From the NCBI GenBank assembly GCA_019117545.1, contig DWZN01000141.1:1-42188 (forward strand): a DNA stretch of 42,188 nucleotides, read 5' to 3'. Within the stretch, counting starts at the first letter, position 1; each line of letters begins with the position of its first letter. This DNA is from Candidatus Brevibacterium intestinavium. Its GTDB lineage: Bacteria; Actinomycetota; Actinomycetes; Actinomycetales; Brevibacteriaceae. A program made the translations under genes and the position numbers. The notes under the pieces were generated by a model that worked only from the letters and a program-made list of their open reading frames with translations, ran no database searches and was not told the origin of the DNA. Positions 1 through 8,291 of this stretch are shown piece by piece.

Positions 1-42
1 CTAAGCCGAGAACATCAACGATGATGAACGGACACAGAGAAC

Positions 43-2313
43 ATGGCTCTCATCCCCGACCGCAGGCACAACGAGCAGGACGTTTCCAGACCTGCCCCAA
101 CTCCCACCCCCGCTTCCTCCGAGAAGCAGAACAGCGCCGAGCCCACCTATCGAGAACTGCTCGAGCGAGCAGGACTCGATCTGACGGGGCACCCCCTGGC
201 CGATCGGTTCGACGGCGTCGTCGCCGGACCGATTGACGATGATTCGGAAGAGGAGAGCTCTGCCAACCCCTCAGCACTTCAGGGCAGCGATGTCCGAGAC
301 GGGGAAGGGCTGTGGTCGCGCGGGCTGACTGCGCCGCAGACCCCAGCAGAAGTCCAGGCCTGCATCGAAGTGGTCGAAGCGCGGCAGAAGGCCTGGATGC
401 AGAAGAAGAGCGAAGAGCGCGAGGCGCAGCGTGCCATCGAACACGAGGAATTCCTGAGGAGGAATCCGCAGCGCCGCGCGGAAATCGAACGCGCCAACGC
501 CGAGTGGGATGAGAGGGAAGCGCGGTACGAGGAAGCGAAGAGGCAGGAACAGGAAGCCGAACGCGCAGCAGAACTCGACCGTGCCGAGCGCCGCCGGGCC
601 GTGGACGAAAGCTGCTCCGCAGCCGCCGACACCCATCCGCTGCTCGACGAATATCGCTGGTCGGATCTCCAGCACATCGCTCCTGAGGTCGCCGGGAGCA
701 TCGAAAGGCTCCAGGTCCTGCTCGGGGATCTCCACGATTTCACCCGCCCCATGGGGCCCGACGATGCCGTGACGGTCATCGACGGACTCGAGACCTTGGA
801 CCGACTCACGGAATCTCTGTCGGTCGTCACGCTCTCCGTCTTCGAACGAGTCGGAACGCCCCGCGACTATGGGGCCAAGACGACGAAGGCCCTGGTGCAG
901 AACCGGCTGAACATCTCCGCTCAGGAGGCCCACCGCCGGACGCAGCTGGCCGAGCACCTGGGCAAGCGGACCAGCATGAGCGGAGACTCGATCGAGGCGA
1001 AATACCCCGTCCTCGCGGCCGCCCTGCGTGAAGGCACCCTGTCGTCGAATCAGGCGACGACGATCATCCGGTGTCTGAAGGGCCTGCCGCCGACGGCCAC
1101 CGAGGACGAAAAGCTCGATGCCGAGAGGCTTCTCGTCGAAAAGGCACCACAGGTGCGCGTCCGCGATATCCATGTGCTGTTCGACGAAATCCTCGGCTGG
1201 ATCGACCCCGATGGGAAGCGACCGAAAGAAGAGGCGGACCGGGAGAGCTTCAATGTCAACCTGCGCCAGATGAAGGACGGGACCTGGGCCCTCAAAGGGC
1301 GGCTCGACGAAGAGACCGGTGGAGTCCTCAACGGGCTGCTCACTTCCCGGATCAAGACCGACGGCAAGTCGGACGCGGGCAGTGCCGAGGCCGCGGCAGG
1401 CAGTGACGCCGCAGCCGGTCGGGACGCTGCCGCCAGCGCCGACACCGCGGTCGACACCGCAGCCGATAACGCGGCCGACGACGGTCAGGCGTCCGACGAC
1501 GATCCGGCGGCCGGCGACGGTCAGGCGGTCGGCCGGGGCGGAACGGAAGCCGCCGAAGAATCCGATCAGGCCGTCGTAGACGCCTATTCCGAAGTCCTCC
1601 GTGGGGACCGCGCCGACTGTCTCGACCCCTCGCTCGACTTCTCGCAGCCGCAGGTCGGCGACAACGGAGAGATCCCACAGGGAGCGGGGGTGCGAGAGGA
1701 CGGCTCGCTTGTCGCCATGGCGGCCGAGCAGCCGAGCGTTCGCAGGCGCATCTACGAACGCTTCTCCAGCCTCGTCGGCAGCATCGAGATGAACCGGATC
1801 AAAGCCGGAGCGGCGTACGCCCTGGTCGTGACCGCCAAGGCCGAGGACCTCGCCGAGCAGACGGGAAAGGCGACCACCGGGGCCGAAGCGCCCTTCCCGG
1901 TCACCACTGCCGCACTCGAAGGGCTGAACGGCTCGGTCTTCTTCCACCTGATGAGTGAGAAGACGAAGACGATGGCCCTGGCGACCGAACGTCGACTGGC
2001 GACCGAGAAGCAGCTGGCGATTCTGGCCAGCCGGGATCAAGGCTGCACCTTCCCCGGATGCGATACACCTCCCGGATGGTGCGAGGCGCACCACATCGTC
2101 CCCTGGGCAGACGGAGGCAGAACAGACGTCAACAACCTCACGTTGGCCTGCTCTGCACACCACCACTTGATCGACAGATCCGACTGGTACTGCCGAATGC
2201 TCGCGGACGGTCGACCGGCCTGGGTGCCTCCGGCATCGATCGACCCAGCCAGGGAACCGGTGCTGCACGCCCGATTCATCGCTCGCGAGATCGGAGAGAC
2301 GCTCTTCGGCTGA
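43..2313 (+). CDS. DUF222 / HNH endonuclease-domain protein (13E12-repeat-like family)
   Basis: This 756-residue protein has the layout of the actinobacterial DUF222-HNH family. After a polar N-terminus, a highly charged Glu/Arg-rich stretch at about residues 109-192 looks like a coiled coil. The DUF222 region follows at about 205-430. An Ala/Asp/Gly-rich low-complexity insert occupies about 445-525. The HNH nuclease fold is at about 667-711, with CTFPGC, the EAHHIVPWADGG core and an SAHHHLID end that give the Cys and His ligands of a zinc-bound HNH site. Such proteins are multi-copy in many actinobacteria and of unclear role; nuclease activity is inferred from the intact motif. The ATG at 43 has only a weak purine tract before it. 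Its last codons form the first unit of a 21-bp repeat that continues past the stop. The family call is firm, the function is not. Confidence 0.9.
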   Translation: MALIPDRRHNEQDVSRPAPTPTPASSEKQNSAEPTYRELLERAGLDLTGHPLADRFDGVVAGPIDDDSEEESSANPSALQGSDVRDGEGLWSRGLTAPQTPAEVQACIEVVEARQKAWMQKKSEEREAQRAIEHEEFLRRNPQRRAEIERANAEWDEREARYEEAKRQEQEAERAAELDRAERRRAVDESCSAAADTHPLLDEYRWSDLQHIAPEVAGSIERLQVLLGDLHDFTRPMGPDDAVTVIDGLETLDRLTESLSVVTLSVFERVGTPRDYGAKTTKALVQNRLNISAQEAHRRTQLAEHLGKRTSMSGDSIEAKYPVLAAALREGTLSSNQATTIIRCLKGLPPTATEDEKLDAERLLVEKAPQVRVRDIHVLFDEILGWIDPDGKRPKEEADRESFNVNLRQMKDGTWALKGRLDEETGGVLNGLLTSRIKTDGKSDAGSAEAAAGSDAAAGRDAAASADTAVDTAADNAADDGQASDDDPAAGDGQAVGRGGTEAAEESDQAVVDAYSEVLRGDRADCLDPSLDFSQPQVGDNGEIPQGAGVREDGSLVAMAAEQPSVRRRIYERFSSLVGSIEMNRIKAGAAYALVVTAKAEDLAEQTGKATTGAEAPFPVTTAALEGLNGSVFFHLMSEKTKTMALATERRLATEKQLAILASRDQGCTFPGCDTPPGWCEAHHIVPWADGGRTDVNNLTLACSAHHHLIDRSDWYCRMLADGRPAWVPPASIDPAREPVLHARFIAREIGETLFG

Positions 2314-2402
2314 GCTGCGACCCGCTTCGGCTGGGGCCTGGCGCGCTGCGGATGAGACACGGTACACTTCGGCTGGAGCCTGACCCGCTTCGGCTGGGGC
2401 CT
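2298..2402. repeat. Five 21-bp tandem units across the 3' end of the DUF222-HNH gene
   Basis: Units begin at 2298, 2319, 2340, 2361 and 2382. Units 2 and 5 are identical (GACCCGCTTCGGCTGGGG plus CCT), unit 4 is close and unit 3 is diverged. Unit 1 covers the last codons and the stop of the gene, where the TGA stop aligns with a TGG in the other units. The array fills most of the gap before the next gene. Confidence 0.85.
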
Positions 2403-2450
2403 GCTCGGGCGTGTCAGGAATGAACCTGTCACGCCGGCTGTTGCCTCGAT

Positions 2451-3560
2451 ATGAAGCTTTCCATCCTTGACCTCGTGCCGGTTCGCACGGGACAGACGAC
2501 CGCAGACTCCTTTGCCGCCTCGAAGCAGATCATCGACAAAGCGGACAAGCTCGGTTTCACTCGTTACTGGGTCGCGGAGCACCACAACATGCCCTCGATC
2601 GCCTCGACGATGCCGGGTCCCGAACTCATGCACCTCGGCCAGGGGACCGAACGCATCCGACTCGGTTCCGGTGGGGTCATGCTTCCCAATCATGCGCCTC
2701 TGGCGGTCGCCGAGCTCTTCGCCCTGCTCGCCGCGGTCTACGGTGATCGCATCGATCTGGGAATCGGACGCGCGCCCGGAACGGACCCGATCACCTCGGC
2801 GGCGATGCGCGGGCACCTCGGCGAAGGTCGGATGGTCGATCGGGACGGTCGAGCGATCGACCCTGTGGAACAGTTCCCACAGCATGTGATCGACACTCTC
2901 AGCCTGATGACTCCGGAAGGGCTGCGCATTCCCCTGCACGGCGGACGCGAGCATGTGCTGAAAGCGACGCCGGCCGCGGTGCCGGGAACCCAGCCCCTGC
3001 CCTGGCTCCTCGGGTCCTCCGGCTACTCGGCACGACTGGCCGCCGAACTCGGCATGCCCTATGTCTTCGCCAATCACTTCGCCTCCGGAGCGACCACGGG
3101 CATGAAGATCTATCGTGACAACTTCACCCCGGGTGCCTATGGCGACCAGCCGCAGACCTTCGTCACGGCCAACGTCGTCGTCGCACCGACCGCCGAAGAG
3201 GCTCAGCTGCGATCGGAGCCCTTCCTGCTGCAGATGTCGCGTCTGCGCACCGGCGGACCGATGGAGAAGCTCCATCTTGCCGGCGATGACGTGCGCTCGG
3301 TGATGAACGACAATGAGCGCATGGTCGGTGAGGAGTTGTCGAAGAACTGGATCATCGGCGATCCGAAGTCCGCTGCCGCGCAGCTCGAGGAGCTCGCAGC
3401 TCGGTTCGACGTCGACGAGATCATGATCCAACCGATCGCCGGGGCGATGGACGGTGAGGACCCGCGTGAGGATCCCGGCCGTGTGCAGACGATCGACCTC
3501 CTCGCCGAGGAACTTCTCGGGGCGGATGCGGCGGCCGAATCAGTGGGCGCCGACGCGTAG
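2451..3560 (+). CDS. LLM-class flavin-dependent oxidoreductase (MsnO8-like)
   Basis: The 369-residue protein has the bacterial-luciferase-like TIM-barrel pattern: the SILDLVPVRTGQT start typical of the MsnO8 subgroup, the YWVAEHHNMP strand-helix motif near residues 40-50, the GSGGVMLPNHAPL segment near 84 and the DLGIGRAPGTDP segment near 112. The family uses reduced flavin (FMN) for monooxygenation or related redox chemistry on small molecules; the substrate cannot be read from sequence. It stands alone, with no flavin reductase beside it. No strong Shine-Dalgarno precedes the ATG. Reading on past its TAG stop, the frame stays open for 26 more codons of Gly/Asp/Pro-rich sequence made of 27-bp repeats, as if a C-terminal tail had been cut off. 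Length is normal for the family. Confidence 0.9.
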   Translation: MKLSILDLVPVRTGQTTADSFAASKQIIDKADKLGFTRYWVAEHHNMPSIASTMPGPELMHLGQGTERIRLGSGGVMLPNHAPLAVAELFALLAAVYGDRIDLGIGRAPGTDPITSAAMRGHLGEGRMVDRDGRAIDPVEQFPQHVIDTLSLMTPEGLRIPLHGGREHVLKATPAAVPGTQPLPWLLGSSGYSARLAAELGMPYVFANHFASGATTGMKIYRDNFTPGAYGDQPQTFVTANVVVAPTAEEAQLRSEPFLLQMSRLRTGGPMEKLHLAGDDVRSVMNDNERMVGEELSKNWIIGDPKSAAAQLEELAARFDVDEIMIQPIAGAMDGEDPREDPGRVQTIDLLAEELLGADAAAESVGADA

Positions 3561-3966
3561 ACCGGGCTGACCGGGTCCGACACTGGAGACGGATCGGCCG
3601 GGCCCGACCCCAGGGCCGGGTCGGCCGGACCCGATGCGTAGACCGCGACGACCGGCGCGCCCGTACCGACGCGGAATCCGGCGCTCAGCCACGGCTCTGC
3701 GCCCCGTCTGAGGTCTCAGCTCAGCATCGATTGGAGCAAGTGGACTTCAAACCAGCGGCAGAGCACGTTATTCTGTCACAGTGTCATGATTGGTGACGGC
3801 CCCAGGGTCGTCAGTAGGATTGGCACCGTGCATTGACTCGGCATCGGCGAGAACGACCCGCAAGGGGCGCTCGTCACAGTGGCGAATCAAGCACGCCGAA
3901 CGCGCACGCGCACCTTCGGAGACTTCCCCCACGCGGGCCCGCCGCCCGCAGACCGAAAGAGAAATA
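3561..3966. other. 406-base gap: 27-bp repeats, promoter and long leader of the NlpC/P60 gene
   Basis: No gene is supported here. Positions 3564-3644 hold three imperfect 27-bp units. A plausible promoter has TTCAAA at 3746-3751 and TATTCT at 3769-3774 with a 17-bp spacer, which would give a leader of about 185 bases. The leader holds a hairpin at 3794-3813 (TGACGGCC / GGTCGTCA, loop CCAG). I looked for a ydaO-type c-di-AMP riboswitch, common before actinobacterial cell-wall hydrolase genes, and did not find its conserved core. Confidence 0.5.
3564..3644. repeat. Three imperfect 27-bp units just after the LLM oxidoreductase stop
   Basis: Units begin at 3564, 3591 and 3618. The sequence around the stop codon is itself duplicated: GACGCGTAGACCG at 3552-3564 and GATGCGTAGACCG at 3633-3645, exactly 81 bp (3 x 27) apart. 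The block is open in the reading frame of the preceding gene. Confidence 0.7.
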
Positions 3967-5055
3967 ATGCGTACCAAAATTGCTGTTTCGGCAGCACTTG
4001 GGGTCGGACTGGTATTCGGCGCCGGTGCTCCCGCACTGTCGAGCAATCTGTCCTCGACCGACGCTGCGAAGTCAGCGGACATCACGGCTGATGTCGTTCC
4101 GGGTCAGGAACTCGAACGGATCAGTGACGGAAAGATCGAAAAGGGTGAGACCGCCTACGTCGATGTCACGGTGGCAACTCTCTGGGCCGACCGCGACGCT
4201 CCCCGCAAGGTGGACAAGCCCGCCCTCGGCCATCCTGTCGACCTCGACAAATGGAACAAGAACCTCAAGAGCACCGATGTGCGACGGGGCTTGACCGGCA
4301 AGACCGAGACGCAGGCGGTCTACGGTTCGGAAGTCACCGTCCTCGACATCAAGGGCGACTGGGCCGAAGTCAGCGTCAAGGACCAGAAGACGCCGAAGAA
4401 CGAGAAGGGCTACCCGGGCTGGCTGCCGACGAAGCAGCTGGTCGAGAACGATCGGTTCACCAAGCTTCGCGAGGAGCAGCCGCGTGCCGTCGTGACGACA
4501 CCGAAGAGCGACCTCGAGGGCATCGAGTTCACCAAGGACGCCGGTGCCGACGTCAGCTTCAACGTCGACCTGCCGCTCATCGCCCAGGACGTCGACGATG
4601 TCCGCGTCGCCCTCCCCGGTGGTGGAGCGGCCTGGATCGACGCCGATGACGTTGATGTCTACGACGTCGGAGAGAAGCCCGAGAAGCCCAGCGGCAAGGA
4701 CCTCGTGAAGACCGCGAAGCAGTTCGACGGCCTGCGCTACCTGTGGGCCGGCGTCTCCGCCTACGGATTCGACTGCTCCGGGTTCACCTACAGCATCTAC
4801 CGCGCCCATGGCATCGACCTTCCACGCGACTCGGGGGACCAGGCGAAGGCCGGCAAGGCCGTGTCCTCGTCGGACCTCAAGGCCGGTGACCTGCTCTTCT
4901 TCTCCACTTCGTCGGGGACCGTCCATCACGTCGGCATGTACGTCGGCGACGGCAAGATGATCCACTCGCCGAATGCCTCGAAGGACGTCTACGTCACCGA
5001 CTGGAAGAAGTGGGACACGGGCAACGAGTTCTCCGGAGCCCGCCGGATCCTCTGA
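3967..5055 (+). CDS. Secreted NlpC/P60 peptidoglycan endopeptidase with SH3-like domains (YkfC-like)
   Basis: This 362-residue protein starts with a Sec signal peptide (MRTKIAV, hydrophobic core, AGAPALS cleavage region near residue 25). Residues about 60-230 resemble the SH3b-type domains of YkfC-like enzymes (TVATLWADRDAPRK, then GYPGWLPTKQL). The C-terminal NlpC/P60 domain at about 240-362 holds the catalytic Cys in FDCSGF, a His in VHHVGMYVG and another His in MIHSP. Known relatives cut the gamma-D-Glu/diamino acid bond in cell-wall peptides outside the cell. I chose the ATG at 3967, after GAAAGAG, because it begins the signal peptide; an in-frame GTG at 3790 would place 59 unrelated residues before it. 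A leader of about 185 bases precedes it and a strong terminator follows. Confidence 0.93.
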   Translation: MRTKIAVSAALGVGLVFGAGAPALSSNLSSTDAAKSADITADVVPGQELERISDGKIEKGETAYVDVTVATLWADRDAPRKVDKPALGHPVDLDKWNKNLKSTDVRRGLTGKTETQAVYGSEVTVLDIKGDWAEVSVKDQKTPKNEKGYPGWLPTKQLVENDRFTKLREEQPRAVVTTPKSDLEGIEFTKDAGADVSFNVDLPLIAQDVDDVRVALPGGGAAWIDADDVDVYDVGEKPEKPSGKDLVKTAKQFDGLRYLWAGVSAYGFDCSGFTYSIYRAHGIDLPRDSGDQAKAGKAVSSSDLKAGDLLFFSTSSGTVHHVGMYVGDGKMIHSPNASKDVYVTDWKKWDTGNEFSGARRIL

Positions 5056-5155
5056 CCCGTCGGCAGGCGAATCGACTGGTCAGCCAACAGGTCTATTGGC
5101 TGATCAGTCGCAAAGTGCGTTGGCAGACCTGTCGGCGGCGGATGTAGCGCAAATC

Positions 5156-5192
5156 AGAAGGCCGGTGCCCCGTCAGCGGGCACCGGCCTTCT
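5156..5192 (+). terminator. Strong intrinsic terminator hairpin
   Basis: A perfect 15-bp stem (AGAAGGCCGGTGCCC with its complement) encloses a 7-base loop about 100 bases after the NlpC/P60 stop. The T tract is weak (GCTTGTC), as is usual in GC-rich actinobacteria. It may also serve the convergent aminopeptidase gene ending at 5282. Confidence 0.85.
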
Positions 5193-5281
5193 GCTTGTCA
5201 GTTCAGGGGCGGGGCAACGTCCTCGGACCAGTGGGGGAGAGGAGTGCCCTCCGCGCTCGGGTGCAGGCACTCACCGTCGAC

Positions 5282-8206
5282 TCAGTGACGCGAGCTCTGC
5301 GTTGATTTGAGGAAGATGGCGCGGGCCAGGTCGTCGCGTCGTTCGATGATCAGACGGCGCAGAGCCGCAGGCGCATCGTCGTGGGCGGCCAACCAGGCAT
5401 CGGTCTTCTCGACCACGGCCTCCTCGTCGACCGACCAGCGCGGATAGAGTCCGAGCACCAGCCGGCGGGCGATCTCGATCGAATTGTCGGTCCAGAAGCC
5501 GAGCAGGCCAGCGAAGTATTCGTCGACGTAGTCCTCGATGAGAGGCAGCGCGCTCGAGGCGATGAACCCCGAGATGACGGCCGAGAGGACATCGTTGCTC
5601 AGCGAACCCGCCTCGCGGATGACCTCCCACGCGCGGATCTTGACGATGGGCAGGGGCAGAGCGGCACTGGCCGTCTCGGCGCGGAGCCGCCCCGAGGAGC
5701 TGGGGTCCGACTGAGTCTCTCTGGCGATGTCCGTCTGATCCGCCCAACCAAGACACACGAGCGCTGTGAGCGCATTCCACCTCAGCGTGTGGTCGTTGAT
5801 GAGACCGCGGAAGGGCAGCGCCCCGGCCGAATGCTCGGCCCCGCCTCCGTCGTCCGCAGCCTCGGCGGGGGCTCCGGGGTACATGCGGTCGATCTCCTCA
5901 CCGACGGGCACGGCCAGCACCTGACTGGCGAAGCTGCGTCCCAGAGCCACCGCCGAGCCGCCGGCCGAACAGCGCGCCGTCCGCGAGGTCAGCGCGAGCA
6001 CGAGATTGGCCAGATGCAGCTGAGCGTCCGAACCGGACTTCGCCGCGGCCAGGGCATCGAGAGCGGCCCCGAGCAGTCCGCCGATCGCGGTATCGAAATT
6101 GCGGTCGGCGACCCACTGATCGATGCAGGTCAGGGCCGTCTGACTGAGACCAGCCATGATTCCCGCATGGCTTTCCTTGCCGAGGCTGCGCGCATAGGCC
6201 GTGAGGTACTTCTGCACGGGCAGGAGTCCGTCCCGAACGGCATTGTCCAGGGCCGACCACACGAGCGCCCGCGACAGAGGATCGATGATCCGCGACACCG
6301 AGGTGATCGCCGTCTCCGTCGATGCCGGGTCGAGACGCACCCGAGCGTAGTCCAAGTCGTTGTAGTTGAGCAGGGTGATCACACCGGCGCTGCGCCCGAT
6401 GAGCTGTTCGACCTCGGCGGATGCGGTGGAGAACTCGCAGCGGAACGTGTCCAGCGGAACGATCGCACGACCCGAGCGGCCGAGAGTGGCGATCTCGATC
6501 GTGTGGGGCCGCAGCAGAGCCGCACCTCTCGCCGAATCGGCCTGGGTGATGGTCGCGGCCGTGATCTTCTCCGCTCCGGTCCGTCGGCGCGGAGCCCGAG
6601 CCTCGGCTCCGCCCCCGGTGCCGGCCCCGCCCGCGGCGTCGGCCCCGCTGGCCATGCCGACGGCGGCAACCCCCTGCCCGTCACCGGCATCGGCGGTCGC
6701 TCGCAGCCTGGCTCCCGTGCTCGAGGCGATGCGGACCCCGCTTCCCGCGCCCTGGGCCGGGTCGGTGGCCGAGGCATCGGAGGTGGTCAGTTCCAGCGAC
6801 AGCTCGGACACCCCGGATGTGCCCAGCCAGGCACCGGCCCAGTGCGCGATATCCCGGTCAGGAGCCGCCTCGGCGAGGCAGTCGAGGAAGTCGGCGAGCT
6901 CGGTATTGCGGTACTCGAAGCGTTTGAAGTACAGCCGGGACCCGGCGAAGAAGGCCTCTCTGCCGACGAAGGACACGAGCTGTTTGAGCACGGACGCACC
7001 CTTGGCATAGGTGATGCCGTCGAAGTTGAGCTTCGCGGCCTCGACATCGGGGATGTCAGCCACGATCGGGTGCGTCGTCGGATACAGATCCTGGGTGTAC
7101 GCCCAGGCCTTCCGCCGCAGCGCGAAGGTCACCCAGCCGTTCGTGAACCGGGTCGCCTCGGCCAGGGCCAGCCCGCCCATGTAGTCGGCGAAGGACTCCT
7201 TGAGCCACAGATCGTCCCACCACTTCATCGTCACCAGGTCTCCGAACCACATGTGCGCCATCTCGTGGAGGATGACGTTCGCGCGTGACTCGTAGTTCGC
7301 ATCCGTGACCTTGTCGCGGAAGATCAGGGAGTCCGTGAAGGTCACCAGCCCCGGGTTCTCCATCGCGCCGAGGTTGTACTCTGGAACGAAGATCTGATCG
7401 TACTTGCCCCAGGGGTAGGGGTAGTCGAATTCGGCGGTGAAGAATTCGAGGCCGGCCTTCGTGATGGAGAAGATGTCGGAGGCATCGAGGTGGTCGACCA
7501 GGCTGGCTCGCGTCCATGCGCCCAACTGCACGGTCTGCCCGGTGTTCGGGTCCGTCCACTCATCCCTCGCCCCCTCATAGGGTCCGGCGGTGATGCACGT
7601 GATGTAGCTCGACTGCCTGAGCGTGGGCAGGAACCGGTGGGTGACGACGTCGCCGACCGCATCCGTATCCGCCTCGGCCCGATGCGGTTCGGCCGGCCCG
7701 GAGTCCGCCTCCGGCCGGTTCGACAGCACCTGGAAATGCGCCGGAGCAGTGACGGAGAAGCTGAACTCGGCTTTGAGGTCGGGCTGGTCGAAGTTCGCGA
7801 ACACGCGTCGGGCATCGGTGGGTTCGTACTGCGTATAGAGGTAGACCTTGCCGTCCGCGGGGTCGGTGAAGCGGTGCAGTCCCTCACCCGAGGTGGAATA
7901 GCGGGCCTGCGCTTCGATCGTCAGCGCATTCCGGCCGGCGCGAACCGGAAAGGTGACACGAGCACCATCGAACACCTCGGCGGGGGAGAGGGTCTGACCA
8001 TTGATCTCGACGAAGGAAACGGAGGCGGCGATCAGGTCGATGAACGTCGAACCGGTCGAACCGGCAGTGAATTCGACGACTGTGCGGGAGAGATAGGTCT
8101 CGTCATCGGTCTCGGCGTTGCTGATGTCGATATGGACTGAGTAGGACTCGACCTCGAGCAGCTGAGAGCGACTCTGCGCTTCGTTTCGGGTGAGATTCGT
8201 CGTCAT
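5282..8206 (-). CDS. pepN: Aminopeptidase N (M1 family zinc metalloprotease)
   Basis: This 974-residue protein is a cytosolic M1 aminopeptidase that removes N-terminal residues from peptides. The GAMEN substrate-binding motif is near residue 280. The zinc motif HEMAH is near 314, with the third ligand Glu in the KESFADY segment about 20 residues later. The N-terminal beta domain occupies about 15-220 and the C-terminal helical ERAP1-like domain about 580-974. An Ala/Gly-rich low-complexity insert at about 475-549 makes it roughly 100 residues longer than the usual actinobacterial PepN. The ATG at 8206 is preceded by a good GAGGAGG. It stands alone, convergent with the NlpC/P60 gene and divergent from the exporter-like gene. 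The call is firm; the insert is the only unusual part. Confidence 0.95.
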   Translation of the reverse strand: MTTNLTRNEAQSRSQLLEVESYSVHIDISNAETDDETYLSRTVVEFTAGSTGSTFIDLIAASVSFVEINGQTLSPAEVFDGARVTFPVRAGRNALTIEAQARYSTSGEGLHRFTDPADGKVYLYTQYEPTDARRVFANFDQPDLKAEFSFSVTAPAHFQVLSNRPEADSGPAEPHRAEADTDAVGDVVTHRFLPTLRQSSYITCITAGPYEGARDEWTDPNTGQTVQLGAWTRASLVDHLDASDIFSITKAGLEFFTAEFDYPYPWGKYDQIFVPEYNLGAMENPGLVTFTDSLIFRDKVTDANYESRANVILHEMAHMWFGDLVTMKWWDDLWLKESFADYMGGLALAEATRFTNGWVTFALRRKAWAYTQDLYPTTHPIVADIPDVEAAKLNFDGITYAKGASVLKQLVSFVGREAFFAGSRLYFKRFEYRNTELADFLDCLAEAAPDRDIAHWAGAWLGTSGVSELSLELTTSDASATDPAQGAGSGVRIASSTGARLRATADAGDGQGVAAVGMASGADAAGGAGTGGGAEARAPRRRTGAEKITAATITQADSARGAALLRPHTIEIATLGRSGRAIVPLDTFRCEFSTASAEVEQLIGRSAGVITLLNYNDLDYARVRLDPASTETAITSVSRIIDPLSRALVWSALDNAVRDGLLPVQKYLTAYARSLGKESHAGIMAGLSQTALTCIDQWVADRNFDTAIGGLLGAALDALAAAKSGSDAQLHLANLVLALTSRTARCSAGGSAVALGRSFASQVLAVPVGEEIDRMYPGAPAEAADDGGGAEHSAGALPFRGLINDHTLRWNALTALVCLGWADQTDIARETQSDPSSSGRLRAETASAALPLPIVKIRAWEVIREAGSLSNDVLSAVISGFIASSALPLIEDYVDEYFAGLLGFWTDNSIEIARRLVLGLYPRWSVDEEAVVEKTDAWLAAHDDAPAALRRLIIERRDDLARAIFLKSTQSSRH

Positions 8207-8291
8207 TCAATAGCCTCCTCAGCGCACAGACTTTAGCATGCCACATTTCCGGTATTCTGAGTACAGCACCGGCGAGAGGCAGAGGGGACTG

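Noticed and set aside
271-2367. Long open frame on the minus strand opposite the DUF222-HNH gene
   Set aside because: It is a mirror of a GC-rich gene with clear domains; the translation shows no recognisable motif and no ribosome site.
2298-2402. Mobile-element end or attachment site
   Set aside because: The repeats are tandem and derived from the gene end; there is no transposase, integrase or tRNA gene.
3775-3966. ydaO-type c-di-AMP riboswitch
   Set aside because: Expected before some actinobacterial cell-wall hydrolase genes, but the conserved core words are not present.
5381-7288. 635-codon open frame on the plus strand opposite pepN
   Set aside because: PepN on the minus strand has GAMEN and HEMAH motifs; the plus-strand product is Arg/Gly-rich noise.
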